A stretch of DNA of 64,000 nucleotides from MGBC163016 sp910588905 (GCA_948616985.1 CAPGDO010000005.1:79847-143846); one strand, 5' to 3'; counted from the stretch's first letter, positions 16,334 to 25,002 are shown. The notes: a model not told the origin generated them from the letters alone. Translations and numbers: made by a program.

Positions 16334-17026
16334 TTAGGCCTTGAAGCGATACCCGTAGCCACGGACCGTCTCCACCAGCGTGGGATCATAGCCTGCAGCG
16401 GAGATCTTGTCACGCAAGCGCTTGATGTGGGTGTCCACCGTCTTGGTCTCAGTGAGGTATTCCCAACCCCAGGCATCCCGCAAGAGGTCTTCGCGGCTAA
16501 CCACCTTGCCAGCGCTCTTCATCAGCGATGCCAAGAGCTCGAATTCCCGCGGCGTCAGGTCTATGTCGCCAGATTCTCCTGAGGCGGTATGGGCATCTTC
16601 GTCCAGCGTGATGCCATTCACGGTGACCACGTTATGGACGTTGCCCACTTGTCCAGCGCCCCTGCGCAGCAGTGCGCGGACGCGGGCGATCAGCTCACGG
16701 ACGCCGAAGGGCTTCGCCAGGTAATCATCTCCGCCTATCTCAAGGCCTACCACCTTATCCAGCTCCGTGTCACGGGCGGACAGGAACAGAACCGGGGCCG
16801 AAGTGCTCTGGCGCAGACGACGGCAGAGCTCATAGCCGTCCATGCCAGGCAGCATGATGTCCAGGATGTAGAGGTCATAGTCATTCTGGCCAGCTAGCGC
16901 GATGGCGTCTTCGCCGTTCTGGACGATATCGGCGTTGTAGCCTTCCTTCTTGAGAGCGTACCCCACAAAATCAGTGATCGTGGCTTCGTCATCTACGACG
17001 AGGATGCGGCTTGCTGTCTCGGACAT
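16334..17026 (-). CDS. OmpR/PhoB-family response regulator (orphan)
   Basis: A 230-aa two-domain regulator. The receiver domain has the acidic pair in VVDDE, the phosphoacceptor Asp in YILDIMLPGMDG, the conserved Ser in LFLSARD and the Lys in YLAKPFGV. The C-terminal winged helix has LTPREFELLASLMKS, then DTHIKRLRDKI and ending VRGYGYRF. The start at 17026 is preferred over upstream GTG and ATG codons because AGGAAAGG then lies 8 nt away. No histidine kinase is adjacent: coaX is divergent and the nuclease gene convergent. Target genes are unknown. Confidence 0.93.
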   Translation of the reverse strand: MSETASRILVVDDEATITDFVGYALKKEGYNADIVQNGEDAIALAGQNDYDLYILDIMLPGMDGYELCRRLRQSTSAPVLFLSARDTELDKVVGLEIGGDDYLAKPFGVRELIARVRALLRRGAGQVGNVHNVVTVNGITLDEDAHTASGESGDIDLTPREFELLASLMKSAGKVVSREDLLRDAWGWEYLTETKTVDTHIKRLRDKISAAGYDPTLVETVRGYGYRFKA

Positions 17027-17095
17027 GACCATCACCTTTCCTGATGCATCCGCAGCGCTGACATGCGCTGCGATATCCCCCTTGATGGTGTATCG

Positions 17096-17119
17096 TTGGT
17101 GTCAACTATTATCCACCAA
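17096..17119. promoter_or_regulatory. Inverted repeat in the coaX / response-regulator divergent region
   Basis: TTGGTG (17096-17101) and CACCAA (17114-17119) are exact inverted 6-mers around a 12-bp spacer that contains TATTAT (17107-17112), a possible -10 for coaX. Position fits an operator for either divergent gene; the binding protein is unknown. Confidence 0.35.
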
Positions 17120-17129
17120 TTTCTGAAAG

Positions 17130-17918
17130 ATGACCTCGGAAATTATGTTATTAGCCGTAGATGTGGGCAACACCCATACTGTCACCGGTATCTATGATGG
17201 TGAGGCCTTGCGGGCCTCTTGGCGGGTTCCTACGGACAGGAACGCTACTCCCGATGAGCTGCGGGTGGGATTGCTCTCCCTCATGGCCATGGATGGGGTC
17301 AGCCGCTCGGAAGTCAGCAGTGCGGTGCTCTCCTCCGTGGTGCCTCAGCTGGCGGGTGGCTGGGAGGAGGCGGTGCGGCGGCTCTTCGGTGTGGAGATGC
17401 TCCATTGCACGGCGAAGAGCGCAGGGGACCTGTTCCAGGCAGATTATCCGCACCCCGAAGAGATAGGGGCGGACCGGGTGGCTGACGCCGTGGCCGCCAA
17501 GGCCCTCTACGGCTGCCCCTGCGTAGTGGTGGATTTCGGCACCGCTACGAACATGGAGGTCATCGATGCGCGCGGCTGCTTCATCGGAGGCATCATCGCC
17601 CCGGGCTTGCAGACCAGCGCCTCTACCCTCTTCGCTCAGGGGGCGAAGCTGGCAGCGGTGGAGTTGGTGCCACCTCCGCAAGCCATCGGGCGCAATACGC
17701 GAGAGGCCCTAGAGAGCGGCATCCTCTTGGGAGAGGTGGAACGCACCGACGGTCTCATCCGCCGCGTCTTCGACGAATTGGGATACGAGGCTCACACGGT
17801 GGCTACGGGTGGATTGGCCCGACAGATCGCTGGCCTGTCGAAGATGATAGATGTCGTAGATCTTGAGCTCACTCTCACCGGACTTCGCTTAATATCAGAG
17901 GCACACCAACGCAGGTAG
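17130..17918 (+). CDS. coaX: Type III pantothenate kinase
   Basis: CoaX phosphorylates pantothenate in the first step of coenzyme A synthesis. The protein (257 or 262 aa) has the ASKHA-fold motifs: LLAVDVGNTHTVTGIYDG, EIGADRVADAVAA and VVVDFGTATNMEVID, with GGIIAPGLQTS after it. Two in-frame ATGs exist, 17130 and 17145. The second gives the usual family start MLLAVDVGNT, but neither has a clear ribosome binding site. fhs follows after 41 bp and may be cotranscribed. Confidence 0.94.
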   Translation: MTSEIMLLAVDVGNTHTVTGIYDGEALRASWRVPTDRNATPDELRVGLLSLMAMDGVSRSEVSSAVLSSVVPQLAGGWEEAVRRLFGVEMLHCTAKSAGDLFQADYPHPEEIGADRVADAVAAKALYGCPCVVVDFGTATNMEVIDARGCFIGGIIAPGLQTSASTLFAQGAKLAAVELVPPPQAIGRNTREALESGILLGEVERTDGLIRRVFDELGYEAHTVATGGLARQIAGLSKMIDVVDLELTLTGLRLISEAHQRR

Positions 17919-17959
17919 GAACCCTACGGGAGCCAAGACGGCTGACAAGGAGGCATGGG

Positions 17960-19648
17960 ATGCTCACAGACATTCAGATCGCACAGGCTGCTGAACCCAA
18001 GCGGATCACGGATGTGGCCCAGGCACTGGGGATCGGCGAGGATCATCTGGAGGCCTATGGGCAGTACAAGGCGAAGGTGGACTACAACCTGCTCGCCGAA
18101 GGATCCCATGAGCCGGGAAAGCTCATCTTGGTGACGGCTATCAATCCCACTCCTGCGGGCGAAGGGAAGACCACTACCACCGTCGGTCTGGCTGACGCGC
18201 TAGCCCAGCGGGGCAAGAACGTGGTGGTGGCCTTGCGTGAGCCTTCGCTCGGCCCCGTTTTCGGCATCAAGGGGGGAGCGGCCGGAGGCGGCTATGCCCA
18301 GGTGATCCCCATGGAGGATATCAACCTGCATTTCACGGGCGACTTCCATGCCATCGGAGCAGCCAATAACCTTCTGGCGGCTATGCTGGATGCTCATATC
18401 CAGAATGGCAATGAGCTGAACATAGATGTGCGCCGCATCACCTGGAAGCGGGTCGTAGATATGAACGACCGCCAGCTCCGGCACATCGTGGATGGCCTGG
18501 GCGGCAAGGCCCACGGGGTGCCGCGGGAAGACGGCTTCGATATCACCGTGGCCTCTGAGGTCATGGCTATCTTCTGCTTGGCAACCTCCATCACTGACCT
18601 GAAAGAGCGCCTGGGACGCATCGTGGTGGGCTACACCTATGATGATGAGCCCGTGACCGCCCATGACCTTCAGGCCGAAGGGGCCATGTGCGCCTTGCTG
18701 AAGGACGCCTTGAAGCCGAATCTGGTGCAGACCTTGGAGGGCAACCCCGCCTTCGTCCACGGCGGTCCCTTCGCGAACATCGCCCATGGATGCAACTCCA
18801 TCATGGCCACGCGCATGGCTATGGCATTGGGGGATTACTGCGTCACCGAAGCGGGCTTCGGGGCCGATCTGGGCGCGGAGAAGTTCCTGGACATCAAGTG
18901 CCGCTTGGCAGGGCTCAAGCCGGATGCCGTCGTGGTGGTGGCTACGGTGCGCGCCCTCAAGAACCATGGCGGCGTGGCCAAGGAAGATCTCAACACGGAG
19001 AACCTGGAGGCGCTCAAGGCGGGCCTGCCGAACCTGCTCCAGCATGTGGAGAACATCACCCAGGTCTACCAACTGCCCTGTGTGGTAGCCATCAATGCCT
19101 TCCCTACTGATACCAAGGCAGAGCTGGATCTGGTAGAGGCGGAGTGCAACAAGCTGGGTGTGGACGTTGCGCTTTCCGAGGTGTGGGCGAAGGGCGGCGA
19201 AGGCGGTCTGGCTTTGGCTGATGAGGTGGTGCGCCTCTGCGAAAAGGGAGACGAAGACGGCCGCAGTGCTGCGACCTTCGAATACTCCTACGAGGATGAC
19301 CTTTCCTTGACGGAGAAGATAGAGGCCATCGCGAAGCGCATCTACCATGCCGACGGCGTGGTATTCGAACCGGCGGCCGTGCGTGAGATAGCCAAGCTGG
19401 AGAAGCTGGGCTTCGGGAGCATGCCCGTATGCATGGCGAAGACCCAATACTCGTTCTCTGATGACGCGGCGAAGCTGGGAGCCCCGCGTGGGTTCAACAT
19501 CACGGTGCGTGAGGTGAAGGTTTCAGCGGGTGCAGGCTTCGTCGTGGCATTGACCGGTAGCATCATGACCATGCCGGGTCTCGGGAAGACCCCTGCTGCT
19601 CAGAAGATAGATGTGGACGAGACCGGCAAGATAACGGGGCTGTTCTAG
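17960..19648 (+). CDS. fhs: Formate-tetrahydrofolate ligase
   Basis: Fhs makes 10-formyl-THF from formate, THF and ATP for one-carbon metabolism. The 562-aa product has the P-loop TPAGEGKTTTTVGLADAL (about residue 62), EPSLGPVFGIKGGAAGGGY and DINLHFTGDFHAI, all family hallmarks. AAGGAGG precedes ATG 17960. It sits between coaX and tsaE. In anaerobes the enzyme serves formate assimilation or recovery of ATP; which applies here cannot be told from the window. Confidence 0.97.
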   Translation: MLTDIQIAQAAEPKRITDVAQALGIGEDHLEAYGQYKAKVDYNLLAEGSHEPGKLILVTAINPTPAGEGKTTTTVGLADALAQRGKNVVVALREPSLGPVFGIKGGAAGGGYAQVIPMEDINLHFTGDFHAIGAANNLLAAMLDAHIQNGNELNIDVRRITWKRVVDMNDRQLRHIVDGLGGKAHGVPREDGFDITVASEVMAIFCLATSITDLKERLGRIVVGYTYDDEPVTAHDLQAEGAMCALLKDALKPNLVQTLEGNPAFVHGGPFANIAHGCNSIMATRMAMALGDYCVTEAGFGADLGAEKFLDIKCRLAGLKPDAVVVVATVRALKNHGGVAKEDLNTENLEALKAGLPNLLQHVENITQVYQLPCVVAINAFPTDTKAELDLVEAECNKLGVDVALSEVWAKGGEGGLALADEVVRLCEKGDEDGRSAATFEYSYEDDLSLTEKIEAIAKRIYHADGVVFEPAAVREIAKLEKLGFGSMPVCMAKTQYSFSDDAAKLGAPRGFNITVREVKVSAGAGFVVALTGSIMTMPGLGKTPAAQKIDVDETGKITGLF

Positions 19649-19663
19649 GGGAGCGTCTGGGAC

Positions 19664-20197
19664 GTGGCTACGAACGGCTTGGACGCAAGCTTCTCATGGA
19701 GTCCTGCTTCCCGCGCTGACTTCGCCTCATTGGGGTCAGCGCTGGCGGCGGCGGTCCAAGATGGGGATGTCATCTGCTTGGAAGGGGAGCTGGGAGCTGG
19801 GAAGACCAGCTTCGCCCAGGCCTTCGCCCAGGCCCTTGGCATCACTGCTCCGGTGGTGAGCCCCACGTTCAACATCCTCTGCACCTATCCAGAAGGGCGC
19901 CTGCCCCTTCATCATTTCGATCTGTACCGCTTAGACGGTCCGGACCAATTGGAAGATGTGGATTTCTGGGCGCTCACGGATGATTCCACCCCAGGGGTGT
20001 GTCTCATCGAATGGGCTGATCTATTCTCGAACGATATGCCTGAAGGCGCCCTCACCATCCAGATAGGCTATATCGAAGGCTGCGAGGATGCCCGCAGCCT
20101 TCGCCTCTCTGCCAGCGGTAGCCGAGCAGTATGCCTGCTGAAGGTAGCGGCGCAGGCTTTTGATGGCAAGATGCCTCCGAAGGATCAAGATGCCTGA
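19664..20197 (+). CDS. tsaE: tRNA t6A biosynthesis ATPase TsaE
   Basis: TsaE is the P-loop ATPase that drives the TsaBD complex in making N6-threonylcarbamoyladenosine at position 37 of ANN-decoding tRNAs. The 177-aa product has LEGELGAGKTSFAQAFAQAL (Walker A), the SPTFNI motif and HHFDLYRL, ending its core with LIEWADLF. The start is GTG at 19664, 15 bp after fhs. The end overlaps the tsaB-rimI-tsaD gene by 8 bp, so all t6A late-step proteins here are coupled. Confidence 0.93.
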   Translation: MATNGLDASFSWSPASRADFASLGSALAAAVQDGDVICLEGELGAGKTSFAQAFAQALGITAPVVSPTFNILCTYPEGRLPLHHFDLYRLDGPDQLEDVDFWALTDDSTPGVCLIEWADLFSNDMPEGALTIQIGYIEGCEDARSLRLSASGSRAVCLLKVAAQAFDGKMPPKDQDA

Positions 20198-22505
20198 GGG
20201 CTTCGTCATAGCCTTCGACACCTCCAATGAGGTGATCGCAGCCGCGGTGGGACGCAGGCAGCCGGATGGCTCTGTTGGCCTCTTGGCCCAAGAGAACCTT
20301 CCCGCTCATCGTGCATCGAACACGCGCTTGCTGGACACGTTGAGCCGTCTTTGCGAGCAGGCGGGGGTCAGCCAGGAGGATATCGTCTTGGTGGCCGTCG
20401 GCCGCGGCCCCGGCTCATTCACGGGAGTGCGCATTGCCTTGGCTACTGCCAAGGGCATCGCCTCTGCCTTGGATGTGCCTTTGGTGGGGCTTTCCACCTT
20501 AGAGGCCATCGCCTGGAAGGCCTGGAGTTCGAATGTCCGCGGCAGGCTGCTCGTGGTGGGAGATGCCATGCGCAAGGAGGTCTACCCGGCCTACTTCCAG
20601 TTGGATGGTGTTGGTGTGCAACGGCTCACCGAGGACCGGGTGGTGAAGGCGGCCGAGTTCGCTTGCGACATCCCCGAAAGCGGCATCCACCTAGCGGGAG
20701 ATGGCTTGAGCAAGTACTCCGACCTCTTCGCCCGCAAGGCTCAGGAGTTGCCCTCTGAGCTCTGGACCCCCACCGGCGAGGGGCTCCTTTTGGCATTGCG
20801 GGAGCGGATGGCCTGCCCGGAGGCTCAGCAGAAAGCTGCCGAGGTGCTTCCCATCTACACCCGGCTGTCGGATGCGGAGGAGGGCGAGCGGGCGCGGCTG
20901 GCCTCGACAGAGGAGCGCGACCTTGCGTCTGGGGTTCAGCATCCGGGAGCTGCTTCTGTGCAGATATCCCCGCTGAGCGTTTCCTATGCGGCGCAAGCGG
21001 CTGCCCTCGAAGAGGAGGTCATGGGGTCGGACGCATGGTCTGCCCGGGCTTTCGCCGATGAATTGGATCAGAAGCTGCGCACCTGGTGGATGGCGGTGTC
21101 GGAGGGGCGCTTGGTGGGTTACGGGGGCGCGCTCATCATAGACGGCGATGCCCAGGTGCTGAAGGTGGCTACCCTTCCCGAGATGCAACGTGAGGGGATA
21201 GCCTCGCGGCTCATGGAGCGGGTGCTGGAGGATGCTCGCAACCTGGCAGCCCGCACCGTTTCCCTGGAAGTGCGCGCTTCCAATACGGGAGCAGCCGCCT
21301 TCTACGGATCATTGGGGATGTCTCCGGTGGGTCGGCGCCCACGCTACTATTCCGACAGGGAAGACGCGCTCATCTATCAAGGGAGCATCAGCGAGGTGCT
21401 GGGCCGTCTGGCCGAGAAGCGCAAGCGGAATGTGGCTGGCATCAGCCTTCAGGAACAGCGGCCACCCCAAGCTGCTGGGGCGGCTCCGCGCATCTTGGCC
21501 CTAGAGACCTCCTGTGATGAGACGGCGGGGGCGGTCGTAGACGGAGATGGGCGTATCCTGTCCGATGTCGTGGCCTCTCAGATAGATTTCCATGCTCGCT
21601 TCGGCGGCGTTGTGCCTGAGATAGCGAGCCGCAAGCATGTGGAGGCCATCTGCGGCGTGGCCGAAGCGGCGCTAGAGGATGCGGGCCTCCGCTGGCGGGA
21701 TCTGGATGCTGTAGCGGCCACCTATGCACCGGGCCTCGTGGGGGCGCTAGTGGTGGGGGTGGCCTTCGCCAAAGGAGCAGCCTGGGCGCTGGCGGTACCC
21801 TATATAGGAGTGAATCACCTGGAAGGGCATATCTATGCGAACAAGCTCGGTTGCGCTGAAGAGGAGCCGTTCCAGCCCCCGGCGGTGGTGTCGCTGCTCT
21901 CGGGCGGCAATACGCTGCTGGTGCACATGCGCGACTGGCAGGATTATGAGGTCCTCGGTGCCACCATCGACGACGCAGTGGGGGAGGCATTCGACAAGGT
22001 GGCGAAGGCGCTGGGGTTGCCGTATCCCGGAGGCCCGCATATCTCCCGCCTAGCCAAGGAGGGCCAGGCGGACGCCATCAGCTTCCCCCGTGCGCTCCTG
22101 CATTCAGGGGATTACCGGTTCTCGCTCTCAGGGCTCAAGACTGCCGTCATCACCTATATCCAGAAGGCGCGAGAAGAGGGCACGCTGAATGTGCCTGATG
22201 TCTGTGCCAGCTTCGAGGCGGCGGTCATAGAGGTCCAGGTAGCGAAAGCGGCCAAGGCGCTGGAAGAGACAGGGGCGCCGACGTTCTGCCTAGGGGGAGG
22301 TGTAGCGGCGAACCCTGAGCTGCGGTCAGCCTATGAGCAGATGTGCGCCCTTCGCAAGGTGCGCTTGGTGATGCCGCCGTTGGCCTCCTGTGGGGATAAT
22401 GCGGCCATGATAGCCCTCGTGGCCTTGGATCGCTTCGAGCAGGGGCGCTTCTTCGGTCTGGACGCGGATGCCTACGCCCACGCAGACCTCTCTGAGGCCT
22501 ATTAG
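20190..22505 (+). CDS. TsaB-RimI-TsaD triple fusion (t6A synthesis and N-acetyltransferase)
   Basis: One unbroken frame of 771 aa encodes three proteins that are usually separate. Residues 1-225 are TsaB (AFDTSNEVIAAAV, GRGPGSFTGVRIALATAKG). Residues about 256-400 are a GNAT acetyltransferase of the RimI type (VATLPEMQREGIASRLME, EVRASNTGAAAFYGSLG). Residues about 433-771 are TsaD (LETSCDETAGAVV, the HLEGH metal motif, LLSGGNTLLV, CLGGGVAANPELR). Linkers between domains are short and charged. The ATG at 20190 has AAGGA upstream and overlaps the tsaE end; a longer in-frame start at 20160 is less likely. TsaB-TsaD form a heterodimer in other bacteria, so fusion fixes their ratio. Confidence 0.94.
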   Translation: MPEGFVIAFDTSNEVIAAAVGRRQPDGSVGLLAQENLPAHRASNTRLLDTLSRLCEQAGVSQEDIVLVAVGRGPGSFTGVRIALATAKGIASALDVPLVGLSTLEAIAWKAWSSNVRGRLLVVGDAMRKEVYPAYFQLDGVGVQRLTEDRVVKAAEFACDIPESGIHLAGDGLSKYSDLFARKAQELPSELWTPTGEGLLLALRERMACPEAQQKAAEVLPIYTRLSDAEEGERARLASTEERDLASGVQHPGAASVQISPLSVSYAAQAAALEEEVMGSDAWSARAFADELDQKLRTWWMAVSEGRLVGYGGALIIDGDAQVLKVATLPEMQREGIASRLMERVLEDARNLAARTVSLEVRASNTGAAAFYGSLGMSPVGRRPRYYSDREDALIYQGSISEVLGRLAEKRKRNVAGISLQEQRPPQAAGAAPRILALETSCDETAGAVVDGDGRILSDVVASQIDFHARFGGVVPEIASRKHVEAICGVAEAALEDAGLRWRDLDAVAATYAPGLVGALVVGVAFAKGAAWALAVPYIGVNHLEGHIYANKLGCAEEEPFQPPAVVSLLSGGNTLLVHMRDWQDYEVLGATIDDAVGEAFDKVAKALGLPYPGGPHISRLAKEGQADAISFPRALLHSGDYRFSLSGLKTAVITYIQKAREEGTLNVPDVCASFEAAVIEVQVAKAAKALEETGAPTFCLGGGVAANPELRSAYEQMCALRKVRLVMPPLASCGDNAAMIALVALDRFEQGRFFGLDADAYAHADLSEAY

Positions 22506-23248
22506 AGCGGCTTGGCGGCTACGTGCACGCAGGCGATGCCGCCCGTGCAATCGAACCAGGTCACGTTCGTGAATCCGGCTTCCTCCATAAGTGCGGCCAC
22601 GCCCGCTTGATCCGGGTAGGCTTCTATGGAATTCGCCAGATACCGGAACCCCTTGGAACTGCCTGTGATGACCTTACCCCACAGCGGGATGGCATTCTTG
22701 AGGTATAGCTTGTAGGCAGCGCGCCAGGCGGGGTGGAGCGGGGTGGAGAAATCCAAGCAGGTGAAGCTGCCGCCCGGCTTCAGCACCCGCAGGACCTCGG
22801 AGAGCGCCCGTTCGCGTTCCGGCATGTTGCGTAGGCCATAGGCCATGGTGACGGCGTCGAAGGAATCCGCTTCGAAGGGAAGGTCCTGGCCGTCGGCCAC
22901 TTGGAACTCCAGGGGCGTGTTCCCGCCTCGCCCCTCTTCGACATGCTTGCGTGCGACATCCAGCATCTCCGGTACCAAGTCGGTGCAGACCACCCGGCGC
23001 GGATGGAACTTCTCAGCCACGGCGAAGGATACATCCCCCGTGCCTCCCGCTATGTCCAGCACCACATCCGTGGGTTCGATGTCTGCCACCTCGCAGACCT
23101 TCTGGATCCAGCCCTTGTAGGCTCCAAAGCTGGAGCAGGCGTTGAAGAGCTCGTAGCGGTCCGCGATGGAGGCGAAGATGCTGCGCACCCGCACCGTGGA
23201 GATGTCAGGGTGAGCGGCGTGTCCGGTTGCTGTGTCGATGCTTGCCAT
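22502..23248 (-). CDS. menG: Demethylmenaquinone methyltransferase MenG/UbiE
   Basis: This AdoMet-dependent C-methyltransferase completes menaquinone. The 248-aa protein has IADRYELFNACSSFG, motif I LDIAGGTGDVSFAVAEK, the family pattern AVTMAYGLRNMPERERALSEVLRVLKPGG and CLDFSTP. Its TAA stop and the TAG stop of the convergent tsaB-rimI-tsaD gene overlap in the four bases TTAG. There is no ribosome binding site, and a TATACT -10 sits 7 nt before the ATG, so the mRNA may be leaderless. The divergent amidohydrolase gene starts about 100 bp away. Confidence 0.94.
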   Translation of the reverse strand: MASIDTATGHAAHPDISTVRVRSIFASIADRYELFNACSSFGAYKGWIQKVCEVADIEPTDVVLDIAGGTGDVSFAVAEKFHPRRVVCTDLVPEMLDVARKHVEEGRGGNTPLEFQVADGQDLPFEADSFDAVTMAYGLRNMPERERALSEVLRVLKPGGSFTCLDFSTPLHPAWRAAYKLYLKNAIPLWGKVITGSSKGFRYLANSIEAYPDQAGVAALMEEAGFTNVTWFDCTGGIACVHVAAKPL

Positions 23249-23255
23249 GGCGTGC

Positions 23256-23261
23256 AGTATA
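23256..23261 (-). promoter_or_regulatory. menG: -10 element of menG, positioned for a leaderless transcript
   Basis: Read on the minus strand this is TATACT, with 7 nt between it and the menG ATG (A at 23248). A start 7-8 nt after the -10 would place +1 at the A of the ATG. No good -35 is visible. A plus-strand TAGAAT (23279-23284) for the divergent gene lies 18 bp away. Confidence 0.5.
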
Positions 23262-23278
23262 ACCCGGTCTCTCTCTGA

Positions 23279-23284
23279 TAGAAT
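23279..23284 (+). promoter_or_regulatory. Candidate -10 of the amidohydrolase gene
   Basis: TAGAAT lies about 70 bp before the chosen ATG, back to back with the menG -10 on the other strand. No convincing -35 is seen. Confidence 0.35.
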
Positions 23285-23354
23285 TCAGGTTCGAGAAAAT
23301 GCCGCGTCGCGCTTCGGCGGGCGCATCGGAAGAGCTATGCGAGCGAGGTCTTGG

Positions 23355-24713
23355 ATGATACTCAGTGCGAAATACGTCTTTCCCATCACCGGAGACCCCA
23401 TCGCGGGGGGTGCTGTCCTCGTCAAGGGGAATCGGATAGCGGACGTGGGGGATATGACCACGCTCCTCCAGCGCTATCCGGAGGAGGAGGTCAAGGATTT
23501 CGGCATGGCGGCGCTCATGCCGGGCTTTGTGGATCTGCACACACGCTTGGAGAAGACGGTGCTCAGGGGCTTGGTGGCCGACCAGCCTTACGCTCGGTGG
23601 ATCCTCTCGGTGATCGAGAAGTCAACGCGCATGGAGAATGCCGATTGGTATGACTCCGCGGTCGTGGGCGGCTTGGATGCTCTGGCGAGTGGCATCACCA
23701 CGGTGTGCGACATCACCGCTTCGGGGGCGGTGCTCAAGGCTACGCTGGCCTTGGGTCTGCGTTCGGTGATCTATCGCGAAGTGGGCGCTATGGACAAGAT
23801 GCGGGTGAGCTACGCCATGCATTCCGCTGAGAGGGATATCGCTGATTGGCGTGACCGCACTGCGGGCACGAATGTGAGCGTCGGCATAGCTCCTGCGGCC
23901 ATCTATGCCAATCACCCCCAGGTCTTCGGAATGGTATCCGAACTGGCCTGCGAAGAGGACCTGCCCGTGGCCATGCGCCTGGCAGGCAGTCGTGAGGAGT
24001 TCAACTTCGTGATGCGCGGCTCTTCCATGTTCGCCGTAGACAACATGGATGTGGAGACGCGCGGCTACGTTGAGATCCCACCCTGGCTTCCTTTTGGGGT
24101 GACGCCGGTGCGCTACGCTCTCAATTGGGGGGCCTTCGACGCTCCCAATGTGCTGATGATCCACGCCGTGCACATAGATGACGACGATATCCGCAAGCTG
24201 GTGGAGAAGGGTGTGGCCATCTGCACCTGCCCGCGGGCTAATGCGCAACTGGGCATGGGCGTGGCGCCGCTCTCCGAGCTGATCCAGGCCGGTCTGCGCA
24301 TCGGATTGGGCACTGACTCGCCGGCAGCAACGGAATCCACCGATATGCTCTCCGAGATGCGCACGGGGCTCCTGTTGCACCGGGCTCGCGATACGCGGCG
24401 CTTCCTAGATGCGGCCACCATGCTGGAGATGGCCACCATCGGTGGAGCGCGGGCGCTCAAGATGGAAGATGAGATCGGTTCTCTGGAGATAGGCAAGCGG
24501 GCGGATATCATCGCCATAGACCTATCCAGTTCGCATCAGACACCTGAGGTCAACCCCATGTCTGCTGTGGTCAATACCTGCTCTGTGGCAGATATCATGA
24601 TGACCATGGTAGACGGCAAGACGCTCTACGAGAAGGATCACTGGCATGTGGGCGTGGAAGTGGCCAAGAGCATCGCACGCGTCATAGAGATCCGGACGAA
24701 ACTGCGCTCCTGA
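23355..24713 (+). CDS. Amidohydrolase-family protein with altered metal ligands
   Basis: The 452-aa product is a TIM-barrel amidohydrolase of the TRZ/ATZ/SAH-deaminase-like group: a small N-terminal beta domain, MPGFVDLHTRLEKTVLRGL, IHAVHIDDDDI, GTDSPAATESTDML and a C-terminal GSLEIGKRADIIAID. The usual HxH is HTR, and the His of the second ligand motif (normally H-L-A-E) is Arg (MRLAGSREE); the HAVH and GTDS positions are kept. Activity as a normal metallo-deaminase is therefore doubtful. It is divergent from menG; relatives include aminodeoxyfutalosine deaminase of menaquinone synthesis, but nothing here proves that. ATG 23355 has GAGCGAGG upstream; the frame is open further 5'. Confidence 0.85.
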   Translation: MILSAKYVFPITGDPIAGGAVLVKGNRIADVGDMTTLLQRYPEEEVKDFGMAALMPGFVDLHTRLEKTVLRGLVADQPYARWILSVIEKSTRMENADWYDSAVVGGLDALASGITTVCDITASGAVLKATLALGLRSVIYREVGAMDKMRVSYAMHSAERDIADWRDRTAGTNVSVGIAPAAIYANHPQVFGMVSELACEEDLPVAMRLAGSREEFNFVMRGSSMFAVDNMDVETRGYVEIPPWLPFGVTPVRYALNWGAFDAPNVLMIHAVHIDDDDIRKLVEKGVAICTCPRANAQLGMGVAPLSELIQAGLRIGLGTDSPAATESTDMLSEMRTGLLLHRARDTRRFLDAATMLEMATIGGARALKMEDEIGSLEIGKRADIIAIDLSSSHQTPEVNPMSAVVNTCSVADIMMTMVDGKTLYEKDHWHVGVEVAKSIARVIEIRTKLRS

Positions 24714-24777
24714 CAGCGAAGGTGCGCGTACAATAGGCAGGCAACCAACGAGCAGCACAAGATGAGGCAAATCCCCT

Positions 24778-24999
24778 ATGGCTAAGACCAACAAGAAAGC
24801 TAACAAGGACATACGCAACCTGACCCGTGAGCAGAAGGCAGAGCGCGCTCATCGTCGGGCCGAAGAGGCGAAGCGCGAGCAACAGCGGCGAGAGCGCCAG
24901 TCCATGATGAAGCGGGTGTTCACCATCGTGGTCTGCATCATCCTGATCTTGGCGCTGGGCATTCCCACCATGGCGCTCACGGTCTTTTCTCAGGGGTAG
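24778..24999 (+). CDS. Small highly charged single-pass membrane protein
   Basis: A 73-aa product. The first 43 residues are very basic and charged (KKANKDIRNLTREQKAERAH) and probably helical. Then comes one hydrophobic span (VFTIVVCIILILALGIPTMA) and a short tail, so it is likely anchored with the charged part in the cytoplasm. I recognise no family. It lies 3 bp upstream of the tatA/B gene and 64 bp after the amidohydrolase, with a TACAAT -10-like site at about 24730. Cotranscription with tat genes is likely, a role in Tat export only a guess. Confidence 0.75.
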   Translation: MAKTNKKANKDIRNLTREQKAERAHRRAEEAKREQQRRERQSMMKRVFTIVVCIILILALGIPTMALTVFSQG

Positions 25000-25002
25000 A
25001 TC

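Noticed and set aside
18200..19447. 415-codon minus-strand open frame opposite fhs
   Set aside because: Fully covered by the clear fhs gene; no domain and no ribosome binding site. Codon-bias shadow.
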